A DNA stretch of 64,000 nt from Zoogloea sp041908905. GTDB taxonomy: Bacteria; Pseudomonadota; Gammaproteobacteria; Burkholderiales; Rhodocyclaceae. The stretch's first letter is position 1. Every line of letters starts with the position of its first letter. The notes beneath the pieces were generated by a model, which made no database searches, was not told the DNA's origin, and worked only from the letters and a program-made list of their open reading frames with translations. Below are positions 1 to 8,734 of this stretch, piece by piece. The stretch covers positions 47,834 to 111,833 of the forward strand of contig NZ_JAYREK010000008.1 of NCBI RefSeq assembly GCF_041908905.1, given 5' to 3'. The position numbers and the translations under genes were made by a program.

Positions 1-288
1 CTGTCGGCCGGCTTCACCCACGAGGACATCGACGGCAGCTGGCAGCCCTACGGTCCCAAGGGCTGCGACCGCTGCAAGGGCAGCGGCTACAAGGGGCGTC
101 TGGGCATTTATCAGGTCATGCCTATTTCCGAAGAGATCGCACGTATAATCATGACGAACGGCAACTCGATGGACATCGCAGCCCAGGCCCAGCGTGAAGG
201 CATCCGGGACCTGCGCCAGTCCGGCCTCCTGAAGGTGAAGCAAGGGGTCACCTCGCTGACCGAAGTCCTCGCCTGCACCAACGAGTGA
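1..288 (+). CDS. pilB: Type IV pilus assembly ATPase PilB, C-terminal part
   Basis: The reading frame is open from the first base and ends with TGA at 286-288, so only about 95 C-terminal residues are present. The visible part holds a C-x2-C pair (CDRC, then KGSGYKGR) and the LGIYQVM stretch, typical of the zinc-binding C-terminal region of PilB/GspE secretion ATPases; the Walker motifs lie upstream of the window. PilB powers pilus extension at the cytoplasmic face of the inner membrane. pilC and pilD follow on the same strand, the usual pilBCD cluster. Identity rests on these motifs and context. Confidence 0.88.
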   Translation: MSAGFTHEDIDGSWQPYGPKGCDRCKGSGYKGRLGIYQVMPISEEIARIIMTNGNSMDIAAQAQREGIRDLRQSGLLKVKQGVTSLTEVLACTNE

Positions 289-310
289 TCGCCCCACGCG
301 GAAACAACCG

Positions 311-1555
311 ATGGCCACTGCACCCACCAAAAAAACACCTGCCCGCAGCACCAACGCCGTTCGCGAACACCTCTTCGTCTGGGAGGGGAAGGACAAGACC
401 GGCAAGATCATCCGCGGCGAAATGCGCGCCACGACCGAGAACGTCGTGCAAACGGTGCTGCGCCGCCAGGGCATCCTGGCCCACAAGATCCGCAAGCAGG
501 CCTTCGCCCGCGGGCGCAAGATCGAAGACAAGGACATCGCGCTGTTCACCCGCCAGCTCGCAACCATGATGCGTTCGGGCGTGCCGCTGCTGCAATCCTT
601 CGACATCGCCATCAAGGGCTGCGGCAACCCCTCGCTGGCCCGCCTGCTCAACGACGTGCGCGCCAACGTCGAGACCGGCAGCAGCCTCTCCCAGGCCTTC
701 CGGCGCCACCCCGACCACTTCGACGCGCTGTTCTGCAACCTCGTCGCCGCCGGCGAACAGGCCGGTATCCTCGACGCCCTGCTCGATCGCCTGGCCACCT
801 ACAAAGAAAAGATCCTCGCGATCAAGAGCAAGATCAAGTCGGCCCTGTTCTACCCGATCTCGGTGGTCGTGGTGGCGGCCCTCGTGGTCTCGGTGATGAT
901 GCTGTTCGTGGTGCCCGAGTTCAAGAAGGTCTTCGCCAGCTTCGGCGCCGACCTGCCGGCACCGACCATGCTGGTCATCGCCGTCTCCGACTTCTTCGTC
1001 GAATACTGGTACATCGGCTTCGGGCTGATCTTCGGCGCCATCATCGGCATCTCGTACACCTACAAGCATTCGCCCCAGATGCAGGCCACCGTCGACCGCC
1101 TCACGCTGCAGGTCCCGGTGATCGGCGACGTGATCCGCAAGGCCACCATCGCCCGCTGGACGCGCACCCTGTCCACGATGTTCGCCGCCGGCGTGCCCCT
1201 CGTCGAAGCCCTCGACTCGGTGGGCGGCGCGTCGGGCAACGTGGTTTACAAGAACGCCACCAAGCAGATCCAGTCCGACGTGAGCACCGGCACCAGCCTC
1301 ACGGTTGCCATGCAGAACGCCCTGGTCTTCCCGACCATGGTGATCCAGATGGTCTCCATCGGCGAGGAATCCGGCCAGCTCGACTCCATGCTCAGCAAGG
1401 TGGCCGACTTCTTCGAGCGCGAGGTGGATGACGCCGTCGCCGGCCTCAGCCAGCTGCTCGAGCCGATGATCATGGTCTTCCTCGGCGTGGTGATCGGCGG
1501 CCTCGTGGTCGCGATGTACCTGCCGATCTTCAAGCTCGGCGCGGTGGTCGGCTGA
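311..1555 (+). CDS. pilC: Type IV pilus inner-membrane platform protein PilC
   Basis: A 414-residue protein with the two repeated GspF-type domains expected for PilC (roughly residues 75-200 and 280-400). Each begins with a FTRQLATMM or WTRTLSTMF-like motif and ends near a hydrophobic segment, and there is a final membrane helix at the C-terminus. PilC is the inner-membrane platform that couples the PilB/PilT motors to pilin assembly. The length matches the family (about 400-410). The ATG at 311 lies 22 bases after the pilB stop; pilD follows 25 bases downstream, so the three are probably one transcript. Confidence 0.95.
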   Translation: MATAPTKKTPARSTNAVREHLFVWEGKDKTGKIIRGEMRATTENVVQTVLRRQGILAHKIRKQAFARGRKIEDKDIALFTRQLATMMRSGVPLLQSFDIAIKGCGNPSLARLLNDVRANVETGSSLSQAFRRHPDHFDALFCNLVAAGEQAGILDALLDRLATYKEKILAIKSKIKSALFYPISVVVVAALVVSVMMLFVVPEFKKVFASFGADLPAPTMLVIAVSDFFVEYWYIGFGLIFGAIIGISYTYKHSPQMQATVDRLTLQVPVIGDVIRKATIARWTRTLSTMFAAGVPLVEALDSVGGASGNVVYKNATKQIQSDVSTGTSLTVAMQNALVFPTMVIQMVSIGEESGQLDSMLSKVADFFEREVDDAVAGLSQLLEPMIMVFLGVVIGGLVVAMYLPIFKLGAVVG

Positions 1556-1580
1556 TGCCCCGCAGCCTCCGGAAGGCATC

Positions 1581-2429
1581 ATGAACCTCCTCGGGGATCC
1601 GGCCGTGTTCGCGGCCCTGTGCACCCTGCTCGGCCTGTTCATCGGCAGCTTCCTCAACGTGGTCATCCACCGCCTGCCGGTGATGATGGAGCGCGAATGG
1701 CAGGCCGAAGCCGCCAGCCTGCGGGGTGAGGAGCCGGGCGAGGCCCCGGCCCTCAACCTCGCCACGCCGCGCTCCCGCTGCCCCCACTGCGGCCACCCGA
1801 TCAGCGCCTTCGAGAACATCCCGGTGGTCAGCTACCTGCTGCTGCGGGGCCGCTGCCGCCATTGCAGCGCCCCCATCGGCGTACGCTACCCGCTGGTGGA
1901 GATCGCCTGCGCGGCGCTGTCGGGCTTCACCGCGCTGCACTTCGGCTACAGCCTGGCGGGCGCCGGCGCGCTGGTCTTCCTGTGGGCGATGATCGCCCTG
2001 TGCTTCATCGACCTCGACACCCAGCTGCTGCCCGACAGCATCACCCTGCCCCTGCTGTGGCTCGGCCTGCTGCTCAACCTCGACGGCACCTTCACCGACA
2101 TCAACGGCGCGGTGATCGGCGCGGCGGCCGGCTACCTCGCCCTGTGGTCGGTGTTCTGGCTGTTCAAGCTCGCCACCGGCAAGGAGGGCATGGGCTACGG
2201 TGACTTCAAGCTGCTCGCCGCCATCGGGGCCTGGCTCGGCTGGCAGATCCTCCCGCTGACCATCCTGCTGTCGTCCCTGGTGGGGGCCGTGGTCGGCATC
2301 GCGCTCATCGTGCTGCGCCGGCACGGACGGGAGATCCCGATCCCCTTCGGGCCCTACCTGGCCGCGGCCGGGCTGCTCGCCCTCTACTGGGGCAAACCCC
2401 TCACCGAGGCCTACCTGGGCCTGCTCTGA
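1581..2429 (+). CDS. pilD: Prepilin peptidase / N-methyltransferase PilD
   Basis: A 282-residue polytopic membrane protein. It has the N-terminal methyltransferase-type cytoplasmic domain with two zinc-type C-x2-C pairs (CPHC near residue 71 and CRHC near residue 92). The two aspartates of the peptidase are seen in FIDLDTQLLPD and GYGDFKLL. It cleaves the leader peptides of type IV prepilins and pseudopilins and methylates the new N-terminus. Third gene of the pilBCD cluster; length is normal for the family. Confidence 0.95.
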   Translation: MNLLGDPAVFAALCTLLGLFIGSFLNVVIHRLPVMMEREWQAEAASLRGEEPGEAPALNLATPRSRCPHCGHPISAFENIPVVSYLLLRGRCRHCSAPIGVRYPLVEIACAALSGFTALHFGYSLAGAGALVFLWAMIALCFIDLDTQLLPDSITLPLLWLGLLLNLDGTFTDINGAVIGAAAGYLALWSVFWLFKLATGKEGMGYGDFKLLAAIGAWLGWQILPLTILLSSLVGAVVGIALIVLRRHGREIPIPFGPYLAAAGLLALYWGKPLTEAYLGLL

Positions 2430-2577
2430 CGACCCGCGCCGCAAGTCGGCACAGGCATCGGCGGCGCAGCGGGTGCTTGAAAAGCAGTGTCGCGCCCCCA
2501 TTTTCTACAGACCGGGTCTGTTTCGCCCGATGTTGCGATGCGCTAAACTTCGCCCAACTGACTTTCCGGAGCTCGTC

Positions 2578-2844
2578 ATGCCCATCTACGAGTATCGCTG
2601 CAGCGCCTGCGGCCATCAAAAAGACCACCTCCAAAAAATGAGCGACGCCCCGCTCACCACCTGCCCCGCCTGTGGCGCCGAAGCCTATTCCAAGCAGCTC
2701 TCGGCCGCCGGCTTCCAGTTGAAGGGCAGCGGCTGGTACGCCACCGACTTCAAGGGTGGCAGCGGCTCCAGCCCCAAAACCGAGGCCAAGAGCGAGAGCG
2801 CGGCCCCGGCGACTCCCTGTGGCGGCAGCTGCGCCTGCCACTGA
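2578..2844 (+). CDS. FmdB-type zinc ribbon protein
   Basis: An 88-residue protein starting MPIYEYRCSACG, with a second CPACG pair near residue 30, which is the FmdB/CxxC_CXXC regulatory zinc ribbon. A Ser/Gly/Ala-rich tail ends in a Cys-rich GGSCACH. The family is widespread and of unclear function; some members were described as regulators of formamidase/amidase genes. I chose the ATG at 2578 because the family begins MPxYEYxC; an upstream in-frame start would add a tail without similarity. It lies 26 bases before the DUF502 gene, a common neighbour in betaproteobacteria. Confidence 0.85.
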   Translation: MPIYEYRCSACGHQKDHLQKMSDAPLTTCPACGAEAYSKQLSAAGFQLKGSGWYATDFKGGSGSSPKTEAKSESAAPATPCGGSCACH

Positions 2845-2869
2845 ACCAGGGCGCCCGCGAAACCGCTGA

Positions 2870-3502
2870 ATGAAAAAATACTTTGTCACCGGACTGCTGA
2901 TCTGGATCCCGCTGGTCATCACCCTGATGGTGCTGGCCTGGGTGGTCAACACCCTAGACCAGATCCTCCTCATCGCACCGGCCGCAGTCCGGCCCGACGC
3001 CCTGCTGGGCTTCCACCTGCCCGGCGTGGGCGTCCTTGTCACGCTGCTGCTGATCCTGCTCACTGGCCTGGCCGCCGCCAACTTCGTCGGCCAGCGCCTG
3101 GTCGGCTTCTGGGAGGGCCTGCTGTCGCGGATCCCGGTGGTCAAGTCGATCTACTACAGCGTCAAGCAGGTCTCCGACACCCTGCTGTCCAGCAACGGCC
3201 AGGCCTTCCGCAAGGCCCTGCTGATCCAGTACCCCCACCAGGGCATCTGGACCATCGCCTTCCAGACCGGCAAGCCCGGCGGTGACGCCGCCCGGCACCT
3301 GGGCGACGATTTCGTGAGCGTCTACGTGCCCACCACGCCCAACCCGACCTCCGGCTTCTTCCTGATGCTGCCGCGCAAGGACGCCATCGAGCTCGACATG
3401 AGCGTCGACGAAGCCCTCAAGTACATCATCTCGATGGGCGTGGTCGCGCCGCCGCCCTCCCGCACCGCCCATCACTCCCCGGCGGCCCTACTGAATCAAT
3501 AA
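2870..3502 (+). CDS. DUF502 family membrane protein
   Basis: A 210-residue protein. Its two N-terminal transmembrane helices (about residues 5-28 and 55-78) are followed by the conserved signature IPVVKSIYYSVKQVSDTLLS and the VYVPTTPNPTSGFF motif, both hallmarks of DUF502. The biochemical function of the family is not established. Two proline-rich stretches end the protein. It sits between the FmdB-type protein and aspS, an arrangement frequent in betaproteobacteria, and is followed directly by a rho-independent terminator. Confidence 0.88.
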   Translation: MKKYFVTGLLIWIPLVITLMVLAWVVNTLDQILLIAPAAVRPDALLGFHLPGVGVLVTLLLILLTGLAAANFVGQRLVGFWEGLLSRIPVVKSIYYSVKQVSDTLLSSNGQAFRKALLIQYPHQGIWTIAFQTGKPGGDAARHLGDDFVSVYVPTTPNPTSGFFLMLPRKDAIELDMSVDEALKYIISMGVVAPPPSRTAHHSPAALLNQ

Positions 3503-3536
3503 ACGCGCCTGTCGGCCAGGCGTGTTCCGTTTTTTC
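3503..3536 (+). terminator. Rho-independent terminator after the DUF502 gene
   Basis: An 8-bp stem (3503-3510 with 3518-3525, one G-U pair) closes a 7-base loop and is followed by a run of six T at 3530-3535. It starts right at the DUF502 stop codon, so it separates this gene from aspS. Confidence 0.75.
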
Positions 3537-3556
3537 CAGGAATAAAAGACCCCACC

Positions 3557-5347
3557 ATGCGAACTCAATACTGCGGCCTCGTCTCCGCCGCCTATCTCGA
3601 CCAGATCGTCACCCTCTGCGGCTGGGTTCACCGCCGGCGCGACCACGGCGGCGTGATCTTCATCGACCTGCGCGACCGGGAAGGCCTCGTGCAGGTCGTC
3701 TGCGATCCCGACCGGGCCGAGATGTTCCAGGTGGCCGAGTCCGTCCGTAACGAATTCGTCCTGAAGATCACCGGCAAGGTCCGCCGCCGCCCCGCCGGCA
3801 CCGAGAACGCCGGCCTCGTCTCCGGTGAGATCGAAGTGCTGTGCCACGACATCGAGGTGCTCAACACCTCCGCCACGCCGCCGTTCCAGCTCGACGAGGA
3901 GAACCTCTCCGAGACCACCCGCCTGACCCACCGTGTCATCGACCTGCGTCGCCCCCAGATGCAGAAGAACATGATGCTGCGCTACAAGACGGCGATGGCC
4001 TTCCGCCGCTTCCTCGACGCCCAGGGCTTCATCGACATCGAGACCCCGATGCTCACCAAGAGCACCCCGGAGGGCGCCCGTGACTACCTGGTGCCGTCCC
4101 GCGTCCACGACGGCCAGTTCTTCGCCCTGCCCCAGTCCCCGCAGCTCTTCAAGCAGATGCTGATGGTGGCCGGCTACGACCGCTACTACCAGATCGTCAA
4201 GTGCTTCCGCGACGAAGACCTGCGCGCCGACCGCCAGCCCGAGTTCACCCAGGTCGATATCGAGACCTCCTTCCTCACCGAAGCCGAGATCACGGCGATG
4301 ATGGAAGAGATGATCCGCACGATCTTCAAGGAGGTCCTCGCCGTCGAGCTGCCCAACCCCTTCCCGCGCATGAGCTACGCCGAGGCGATGGCCCGCTTCG
4401 GCTCCGACAAGCCCGACCTGCGCGTGACCCTCGAACTCACCGACGTCACCGACGCCGTCGCCGATGTGGCCTTCAAGGTCTTCAGCGGCCCCGCCACCTC
4501 CGGCGGCCGCGTGGCCGCCATGCGCGTGCCCGGCGGCGCCAGCCTCACCCGCGGCGAGATCGACGAGTACACCAAGTTCGTCGGCATCTACGGCGCCCGC
4601 GGCCTCGCCTACATCAAGGTCAACGACGTCACCCAGGTCAATGAATCCGGCCTGCAGTCGCCCATCGTCAAGAACCTCCACGAAACCGCCCTGCGCACCA
4701 TCCTCGAGCGCACCGGCGCCCAGTCCGGCGACCTGATCTTCTTCGGCGCCGACAAGACCAAGGTCGTCAACGACGCCCTCGGCGCGCTGCGCATCAAGCT
4801 CGGCCACGAGAAGGGCTACGTCAACGGCAAGGCCTGGGAACCCCTGTGGGTCGTCGACTTCCCGATGTTCGAATACGACGAGGACGACAAGCGCTGGACC
4901 GCCTGCCACCACCCCTTCACCAGCCCGAAGGACGAGCACCTCGACCTGCTCACCACCGACCCGGGCAAGTGCCTCGCCAAGGCCTACGACCTGGCCCTCA
5001 ACGGCTGGGAAATCGGTGGCGGCTCGGTGCGTATCCACCGCGCCGACGTGCAGGAAAAGGTCTTCTCGGCCCTCAACATCGGCCCCGAGGAGCAGCAGGC
5101 CAAGTTCGGCTTCCTGCTCGACGCCCTCAAGTACGGCGCGCCCCCGCACGGCGGCCTGGCCTTCGGCCTCGATCGCATCGTCACCATGATGACCGGCGCC
5201 GAGTCCATCCGCGACGTGATCGCCTTCCCCAAGACCCAGCGCGCCCAGTGCCTGCTCACCAACGCCCCGTCGCCGGTGGATGAAAAGCAGCTGCGCGAGC
5301 TGCACATCCGCCTGCGCCAGAAGGCTCCGGAAGCGCCGGCCGCCTGA
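3557..5347 (+). CDS. aspS: Aspartyl-tRNA synthetase
   Basis: A 596-residue class II synthetase of the bacterial AspRS type. An N-terminal OB-fold anticodon domain (about residues 15-105) precedes the catalytic core; motif 2 is seen as FRDEDLRADRQPEFTQVD and motif 3 as GLAFGLDRIV. The bacterial GAD insertion lies between them (about residues 280-420). It charges tRNA-Asp. In many betaproteobacteria this enzyme is non-discriminating and also makes Asp-tRNA-Asn for GatCAB; the sequence alone does not let me decide that here. Flanked by terminators on both sides. Confidence 0.97.
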   Translation: MRTQYCGLVSAAYLDQIVTLCGWVHRRRDHGGVIFIDLRDREGLVQVVCDPDRAEMFQVAESVRNEFVLKITGKVRRRPAGTENAGLVSGEIEVLCHDIEVLNTSATPPFQLDEENLSETTRLTHRVIDLRRPQMQKNMMLRYKTAMAFRRFLDAQGFIDIETPMLTKSTPEGARDYLVPSRVHDGQFFALPQSPQLFKQMLMVAGYDRYYQIVKCFRDEDLRADRQPEFTQVDIETSFLTEAEITAMMEEMIRTIFKEVLAVELPNPFPRMSYAEAMARFGSDKPDLRVTLELTDVTDAVADVAFKVFSGPATSGGRVAAMRVPGGASLTRGEIDEYTKFVGIYGARGLAYIKVNDVTQVNESGLQSPIVKNLHETALRTILERTGAQSGDLIFFGADKTKVVNDALGALRIKLGHEKGYVNGKAWEPLWVVDFPMFEYDEDDKRWTACHHPFTSPKDEHLDLLTTDPGKCLAKAYDLALNGWEIGGGSVRIHRADVQEKVFSALNIGPEEQQAKFGFLLDALKYGAPPHGGLAFGLDRIVTMMTGAESIRDVIAFPKTQRAQCLLTNAPSPVDEKQLRELHIRLRQKAPEAPAA

Positions 5348-5367
5348 CCAACGCCTCTCCGGCACCG

Positions 5368-5409
5368 AAAAGCGGGCAAACGGCACAGCCGTTGCCCGCT
5401 TTGTCGTTT
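5368..5409 (+). terminator. Rho-independent terminator after aspS
   Basis: A long GC-rich hairpin (arms 5369-5385 and 5388-5402, one bulged A) is followed by a T-rich stretch. It lies 20 bases after the aspS stop codon. Confidence 0.75.
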
Positions 5410-5478
5410 ACGGGTCTCAAGATTTGATGCCCGCGGCCGTTTCCCGCATAACCGACACCCCCTCCCACCGCACCCACC

Positions 5479-7095
5479 GTGATCGAACTCGGCACCATCA
5501 CCGCCCTCGTCGTCGAGGCAAACCCCAACATGCGGACGCAGCTCCGCAACATGCTGAACATGGCCGGCATCACCAAGGTTCAGTTCGCCGTCACCGCCGG
5601 GGTCGCCATACGCAAGTTGCGGGACAGCATCTACGACCTGATCCTCTGCGAGTACCACATCGGCGACGGCCAGGACGGCCAGCACCTGCTCGAAGACCTG
5701 CGCCACAACCACATCATCCCGCTGTCGACCCTGTTCGTGATGGTCACCGGCGAGCGCCAGTACGAGCGGGTCGTGAGTGCCGCCGAGCTGGCGCCCAACG
5801 ACTACATCCTCAAGCCCTTCGCCGCCGACACCCTGCACGACCGCGTCGAGCGGGCCCTCGTCAAGCGCGAGGCCTTCATGCCGGCCTACCGGCTCATCGA
5901 ACTGGGCAACGTGCCCGACGCGATCACCTACTGCACCGAGGCCGAAGAAACCTACCCCCAGTGGCAGCTCGACTTCCTGCGCCTGCGGGCGGAACTCCAC
6001 GTGGCCGGCGGCCACGCCGACGAGGCCCAGGCGCTCTACGAGCGCATCCTGGCCACCCGCAGCGTGCCCTGGGCCCGCCTCGGGCTGGCCAAGGCCCTCT
6101 TCATGCAGCGCCGCTACACCGAGGCCGAGTCCCTGCTGAAACCCCTGGTCAGCGAGAACGAACTCTACGTGGACGCCTACGACTGGCTGTCGCGCACCCG
6201 CGAGGCCGCCGGCGAACTCGAATCCGCGCGCAACGTGCTGGCCCACGCCACGGCCCTGTCACCGCACCGGGTCGGACGCCTGCGCCGCCTCGGTGAGCTG
6301 TCCATCGCCACCGGCGACCACGATGCCGCCGAAAAGGTGCTCTCCGAAGTCGTCCGCAAGGGCAAGTATTCCGACTTTCGCGACCCCGAAGACCACGTCC
6401 GCCTGGTCCAGGCCCAGCTCGGCCGTGGCGACACGACCCAGGCCGAGGCCACCATCCGCGACCTCGAGCGCTCCATGGCCGGCCTCGAGAAGACGCGCAT
6501 GTGCACCGCCCTGTCGAGCGCCCTGGTGCATGTCCAGAAGGGCGAGACCGAGCAGGCCGGCGAGGCCCTGAAGACCCTCATCGCCGAATCGGACGGCGCC
6601 CAGAACCTCTCACTCGCCCTGAAGGGCGAGCTGGCCCGCGCCTGCTTCGCCACCAATCTCGAGGGTGAAGGCGCCCAGGTCGTCCTCGACATCATGCGCA
6701 ACGCCCCCGACGAGCGTACCGTCGCCGCCACCAAGGACATGCTCAAGGACGCCGGCAAGGCCGATCTCGGCGAGGCGCTGGCGAAGCAGATCAATGCGGA
6801 AGTCCGCGACCTGGTGGCCGAGGGCGCCCGCAAGGCCCAGGAAGGCGACCTCGACGGCGCGGTCCAGTTCATGCTCACCGCCGTCCGCAAGATGCCCGGC
6901 AACACCAACGTCCTCTTCAACGCCACGCTGGCCCTGCTCAAGCACATCGAGGGCTGCGGCTGGAACGAGCGTTACGCCGAGCAGGCCCGCAACATGATGG
7001 AGCGGGCGCGCGCCCAGGACCCGGGCAACGCCCGCCTGCCGGCACTTACCACCTTCTACTACAACCTCCTGAAACGCTACGGGATCGAGCCCTAG
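5479..7095 (+). CDS. Receiver-domain and TPR-repeat protein with degenerate phospho-site
   Basis: 538 residues starting with GTG. Residues 1-125 have the fold signature of a response-regulator receiver: ALVVEANPNMR, LILCEYHIGDGQDG, VMVTGE and ILKPF. The remainder is a run of TPR-like helix pairs (about 160-520), likely a protein-interaction scaffold. The normal acidic pocket DD is EA (residues 13-14) and the phospho-acceptor Asp is Glu58, while the conserved Thr and Lys remain. That suggests a receiver that is not phosphorylated or is held in an active-like state. No sensor kinase is adjacent. It resembles the receiver/TPR proteins of proteobacteria, whose cellular role is poorly defined. Confidence 0.85.
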   Translation: MIELGTITALVVEANPNMRTQLRNMLNMAGITKVQFAVTAGVAIRKLRDSIYDLILCEYHIGDGQDGQHLLEDLRHNHIIPLSTLFVMVTGERQYERVVSAAELAPNDYILKPFAADTLHDRVERALVKREAFMPAYRLIELGNVPDAITYCTEAEETYPQWQLDFLRLRAELHVAGGHADEAQALYERILATRSVPWARLGLAKALFMQRRYTEAESLLKPLVSENELYVDAYDWLSRTREAAGELESARNVLAHATALSPHRVGRLRRLGELSIATGDHDAAEKVLSEVVRKGKYSDFRDPEDHVRLVQAQLGRGDTTQAEATIRDLERSMAGLEKTRMCTALSSALVHVQKGETEQAGEALKTLIAESDGAQNLSLALKGELARACFATNLEGEGAQVVLDIMRNAPDERTVAATKDMLKDAGKADLGEALAKQINAEVRDLVAEGARKAQEGDLDGAVQFMLTAVRKMPGNTNVLFNATLALLKHIEGCGWNERYAEQARNMMERARAQDPGNARLPALTTFYYNLLKRYGIEP

Positions 7096-7173
7096 GGCGG
7101 GCGCGGAGCGGGGGGTGCACCATCGCGCCCCCCTGCTAAACTGGAAGCCTTCCCACTCGCCGAGGGCTCCATC

Positions 7174-7551
7174 ATGCTCATGCGCCTCCTGCGGCTCGCC
7201 GCAGTCCTGTTCGCCTTCGCCGCCACCGGCGCCGAGGCCCGCGACCTCCTCGACTGGGGAAGCCGCGACATCCCGATCGTCTCCGAATCCCGCCTGCCAC
7301 CCGAGGCCCGCGAGACCCTCGCACTGATCCGCCAGGGGGGGCCCTACCCCTACCGGCGCGACGGCATCGCCTTCCAGAACCGCGAGAACCTGCTCCCCGA
7401 AGCCCGCCGCGGCCATTACCGCGAATACACCGTACCGACGCCCGGCTCGCGGGACCGGGGCGCGCGGCGCATCGTCACCGCCGGCAACCCGCCCTCGGCG
7501 TACTACTACAGCGACGACCACTACCGCAGCTTCCGGCGCATCCAGGACTGA
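7174..7551 (+). CDS. Secreted guanyl-specific ribonuclease (barnase/N1/T1-like)
   Basis: 125 residues with a signal peptide (about 1-22, cleavage after AEA). The mature domain has the microbial RNase layout: YREYTV with candidate catalytic Glu84, RRIVTAG with Arg98/99, and DDHYRSF with His116, matching the Glu-Arg-His set of barnase-type enzymes. It should cleave RNA 3' of guanine in the periplasm or outside the cell. A barstar-family gene begins 3 bases after its stop codon, which strongly supports the assignment. The start ATG is the first in a clear signal peptide. Confidence 0.85.
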   Translation: MLMRLLRLAAVLFAFAATGAEARDLLDWGSRDIPIVSESRLPPEARETLALIRQGGPYPYRRDGIAFQNRENLLPEARRGHYREYTVPTPGSRDRGARRIVTAGNPPSAYYYSDDHYRSFRRIQD

Positions 7552-7553
7552 CC

Positions 7554-7997
7554 ATGCAAGCCCCCGCCTACCACGACCTTCTGCCCCGCGCCGAGCGGGC
7601 CGGGATCTACCACATGCCCTTTGCCGCCGATCTGGCGCTTGAAGAAGCCGCCGAAAGCCTCGACTACCCGCTGCACCGGGTCGACCTCGCCCGGGTCGCC
7701 ACCAAGGAAGCCTTCCTGGCCGCCGTCGGCGAGGCCCTCGGCTTTCCCGACTGGTACGGCCACAACTGGGACGCCCTCGCCGACTGCCTCACCGACCTGT
7801 CGTGGATGGAGGCCGACGGCTACGTGATCGTGCTCGAACGGGCCGACGCCTTTGCCCAGGCCGCCCCGACCGACTTCGCCACCGCCCTGTCGATCTTCCA
7901 GGACGCCGCCGACACCTGGCGCGAGGACGGCGTGCCCTTCTGGACCCTCGTCGGCACCACCTCCGGCGAGCTCGACTGGCTGCAGGACCTGGCGTGA
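7554..7997 (+). CDS. Barstar-family ribonuclease inhibitor
   Basis: A 147-residue cytoplasmic protein. The centre carries the barstar signature FPDWYGHNWDALADCLTDL (about residues 63-81), whose acidic residues block the active site of barnase-type RNases. The N-terminal 45 residues are an extra segment found in proteobacterial homologues. It follows the ribonuclease gene by 2 bases and overlaps nudB (TGA of this gene inside GTGA), so it is translationally coupled on both sides. Its role is to protect the cell from the enzyme before export. Confidence 0.9.
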   Translation: MQAPAYHDLLPRAERAGIYHMPFAADLALEEAAESLDYPLHRVDLARVATKEAFLAAVGEALGFPDWYGHNWDALADCLTDLSWMEADGYVIVLERADAFAQAAPTDFATALSIFQDAADTWREDGVPFWTLVGTTSGELDWLQDLA

Positions 7998-8446
7998 GCG
8001 CGCCCTACAAGCAGCCGGTGTCGGTGCTGGTGGTGATCCACACGCCGGCGCTGGAGGTGCTGATCCTCGAACGGGCGGGCAGCACCGGGCTGTGGCAGTC
8101 GGTGACCGGCAGCCGCGAGGGCGACGAGGCCCCGGCCGCCACGGCGCTGCGCGAGGTCGAGGAGGAAACCGGCATCCGCGCCGACGCCGACGCGCTCCAC
8201 GACTGGCAGCTCGCCAACCGCTTCGTGATCATGCAGCGCTGGCGGGGCCGCTACGCGCCGGGCGTGCTCCACAACACAGAACACGTGTTCAGCCTGTGCG
8301 TGCCGGCGCCCCAGCCGGTCCGGCTGGCCCCCGACGAGCACCTCGCCGCCTGCTGGCTGCCCTGGCAGGAGGCCGCCGAGGCGGTGTTCTCATGGACCAA
8401 CCGGGACGCGATCCACCTCCTCGCCCGGCGCCTCGGGGCCGGCTAG
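7994..8446 (+). CDS. nudB: Dihydroneopterin triphosphate diphosphatase (Nudix)
   Basis: 150 residues from a GTG start that overlaps the barstar stop codon; an upstream in-frame extension has no similarity, so I rejected it. The Nudix box is complete (GSREGD-E, then REVEEETGI). The YKQPVSVLVVI start and the RYAPGVLHNTE motif are those of NudB, which removes pyrophosphate from dihydroneopterin triphosphate in folate synthesis. In E. coli nudB also lies near aspS. The stop codon overlaps the convergent CWC gene by 4 bases. Confidence 0.92.
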   Translation: MSAPYKQPVSVLVVIHTPALEVLILERAGSTGLWQSVTGSREGDEAPAATALREVEEETGIRADADALHDWQLANRFVIMQRWRGRYAPGVLHNTEHVFSLCVPAPQPVRLAPDEHLAACWLPWQEAAEAVFSWTNRDAIHLLARRLGAG

Positions 8447-8658
8447 ATTTTCGCGGCCTTGCCGGCCTGCTGGGCCTCCACCAGCCGTGCCAGGCACTCG
8501 GGGCAGTAGCAGCCCGCCGCACCGGTGGCGGGGAGCGCCAGCAGCGGCGGCAGCGCGGCGCACCAGCACTCCGTCAGGCCGGCCTGCATGCCGCAGGTGA
8601 AGGCGGCCCCACAGGCCGGGCAGGTATTGGTCGGCGGACAGGGATTCTCATGCGGCAT
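8443..8658 (-). CDS. Cysteine-rich CWC family protein
   Basis: 71 residues starting MPHENPCPPTNTCPACG, with nine cysteines including CPACG, CWC and CYCPEC. This is the pattern of the cysteine-rich CWC family of small presumed zinc-binding proteins of unknown function. The ATG at 8658 was preferred over an upstream TTG at 8679. It is convergent with nudB and overlaps it by 4 bases. Confidence 0.75.
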   Translation of the reverse strand: MPHENPCPPTNTCPACGAAFTCGMQAGLTECWCAALPPLLALPATGAAGCYCPECLARLVEAQQAGKAAKI

Positions 8659-8704
8659 CTTCGGGCTCCGGGTCGGCAAACGCGGGTTTATACCCCATGC
8701 GGGG

Positions 8705-8734
8705 CTTGAAGTGCCGCACGGCGGGCCCTATATA
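8705..8734 (+). promoter_or_regulatory. Sigma-32 (RpoH) heat-shock promoter for hsp20
   Basis: CTTGAA at 8705-8710, a 15-base spacer, then CCCTATATA at 8726-8734. This matches the classical RpoH consensus (CTTGAA, 13-17 bases, CCCCATNTA) at 6 of 6 and 8 of 9 positions. It lies about 60 bases upstream of the hsp20 start codon. Confidence 0.8.

Noticed and set aside
3488..5386. 632-codon open frame on the minus strand opposite aspS
   Set aside because: It is a shadow of the high-G+C aspS gene: low-complexity Val/Gly/Glu/Asp translation, no motif, no ribosome-binding site.
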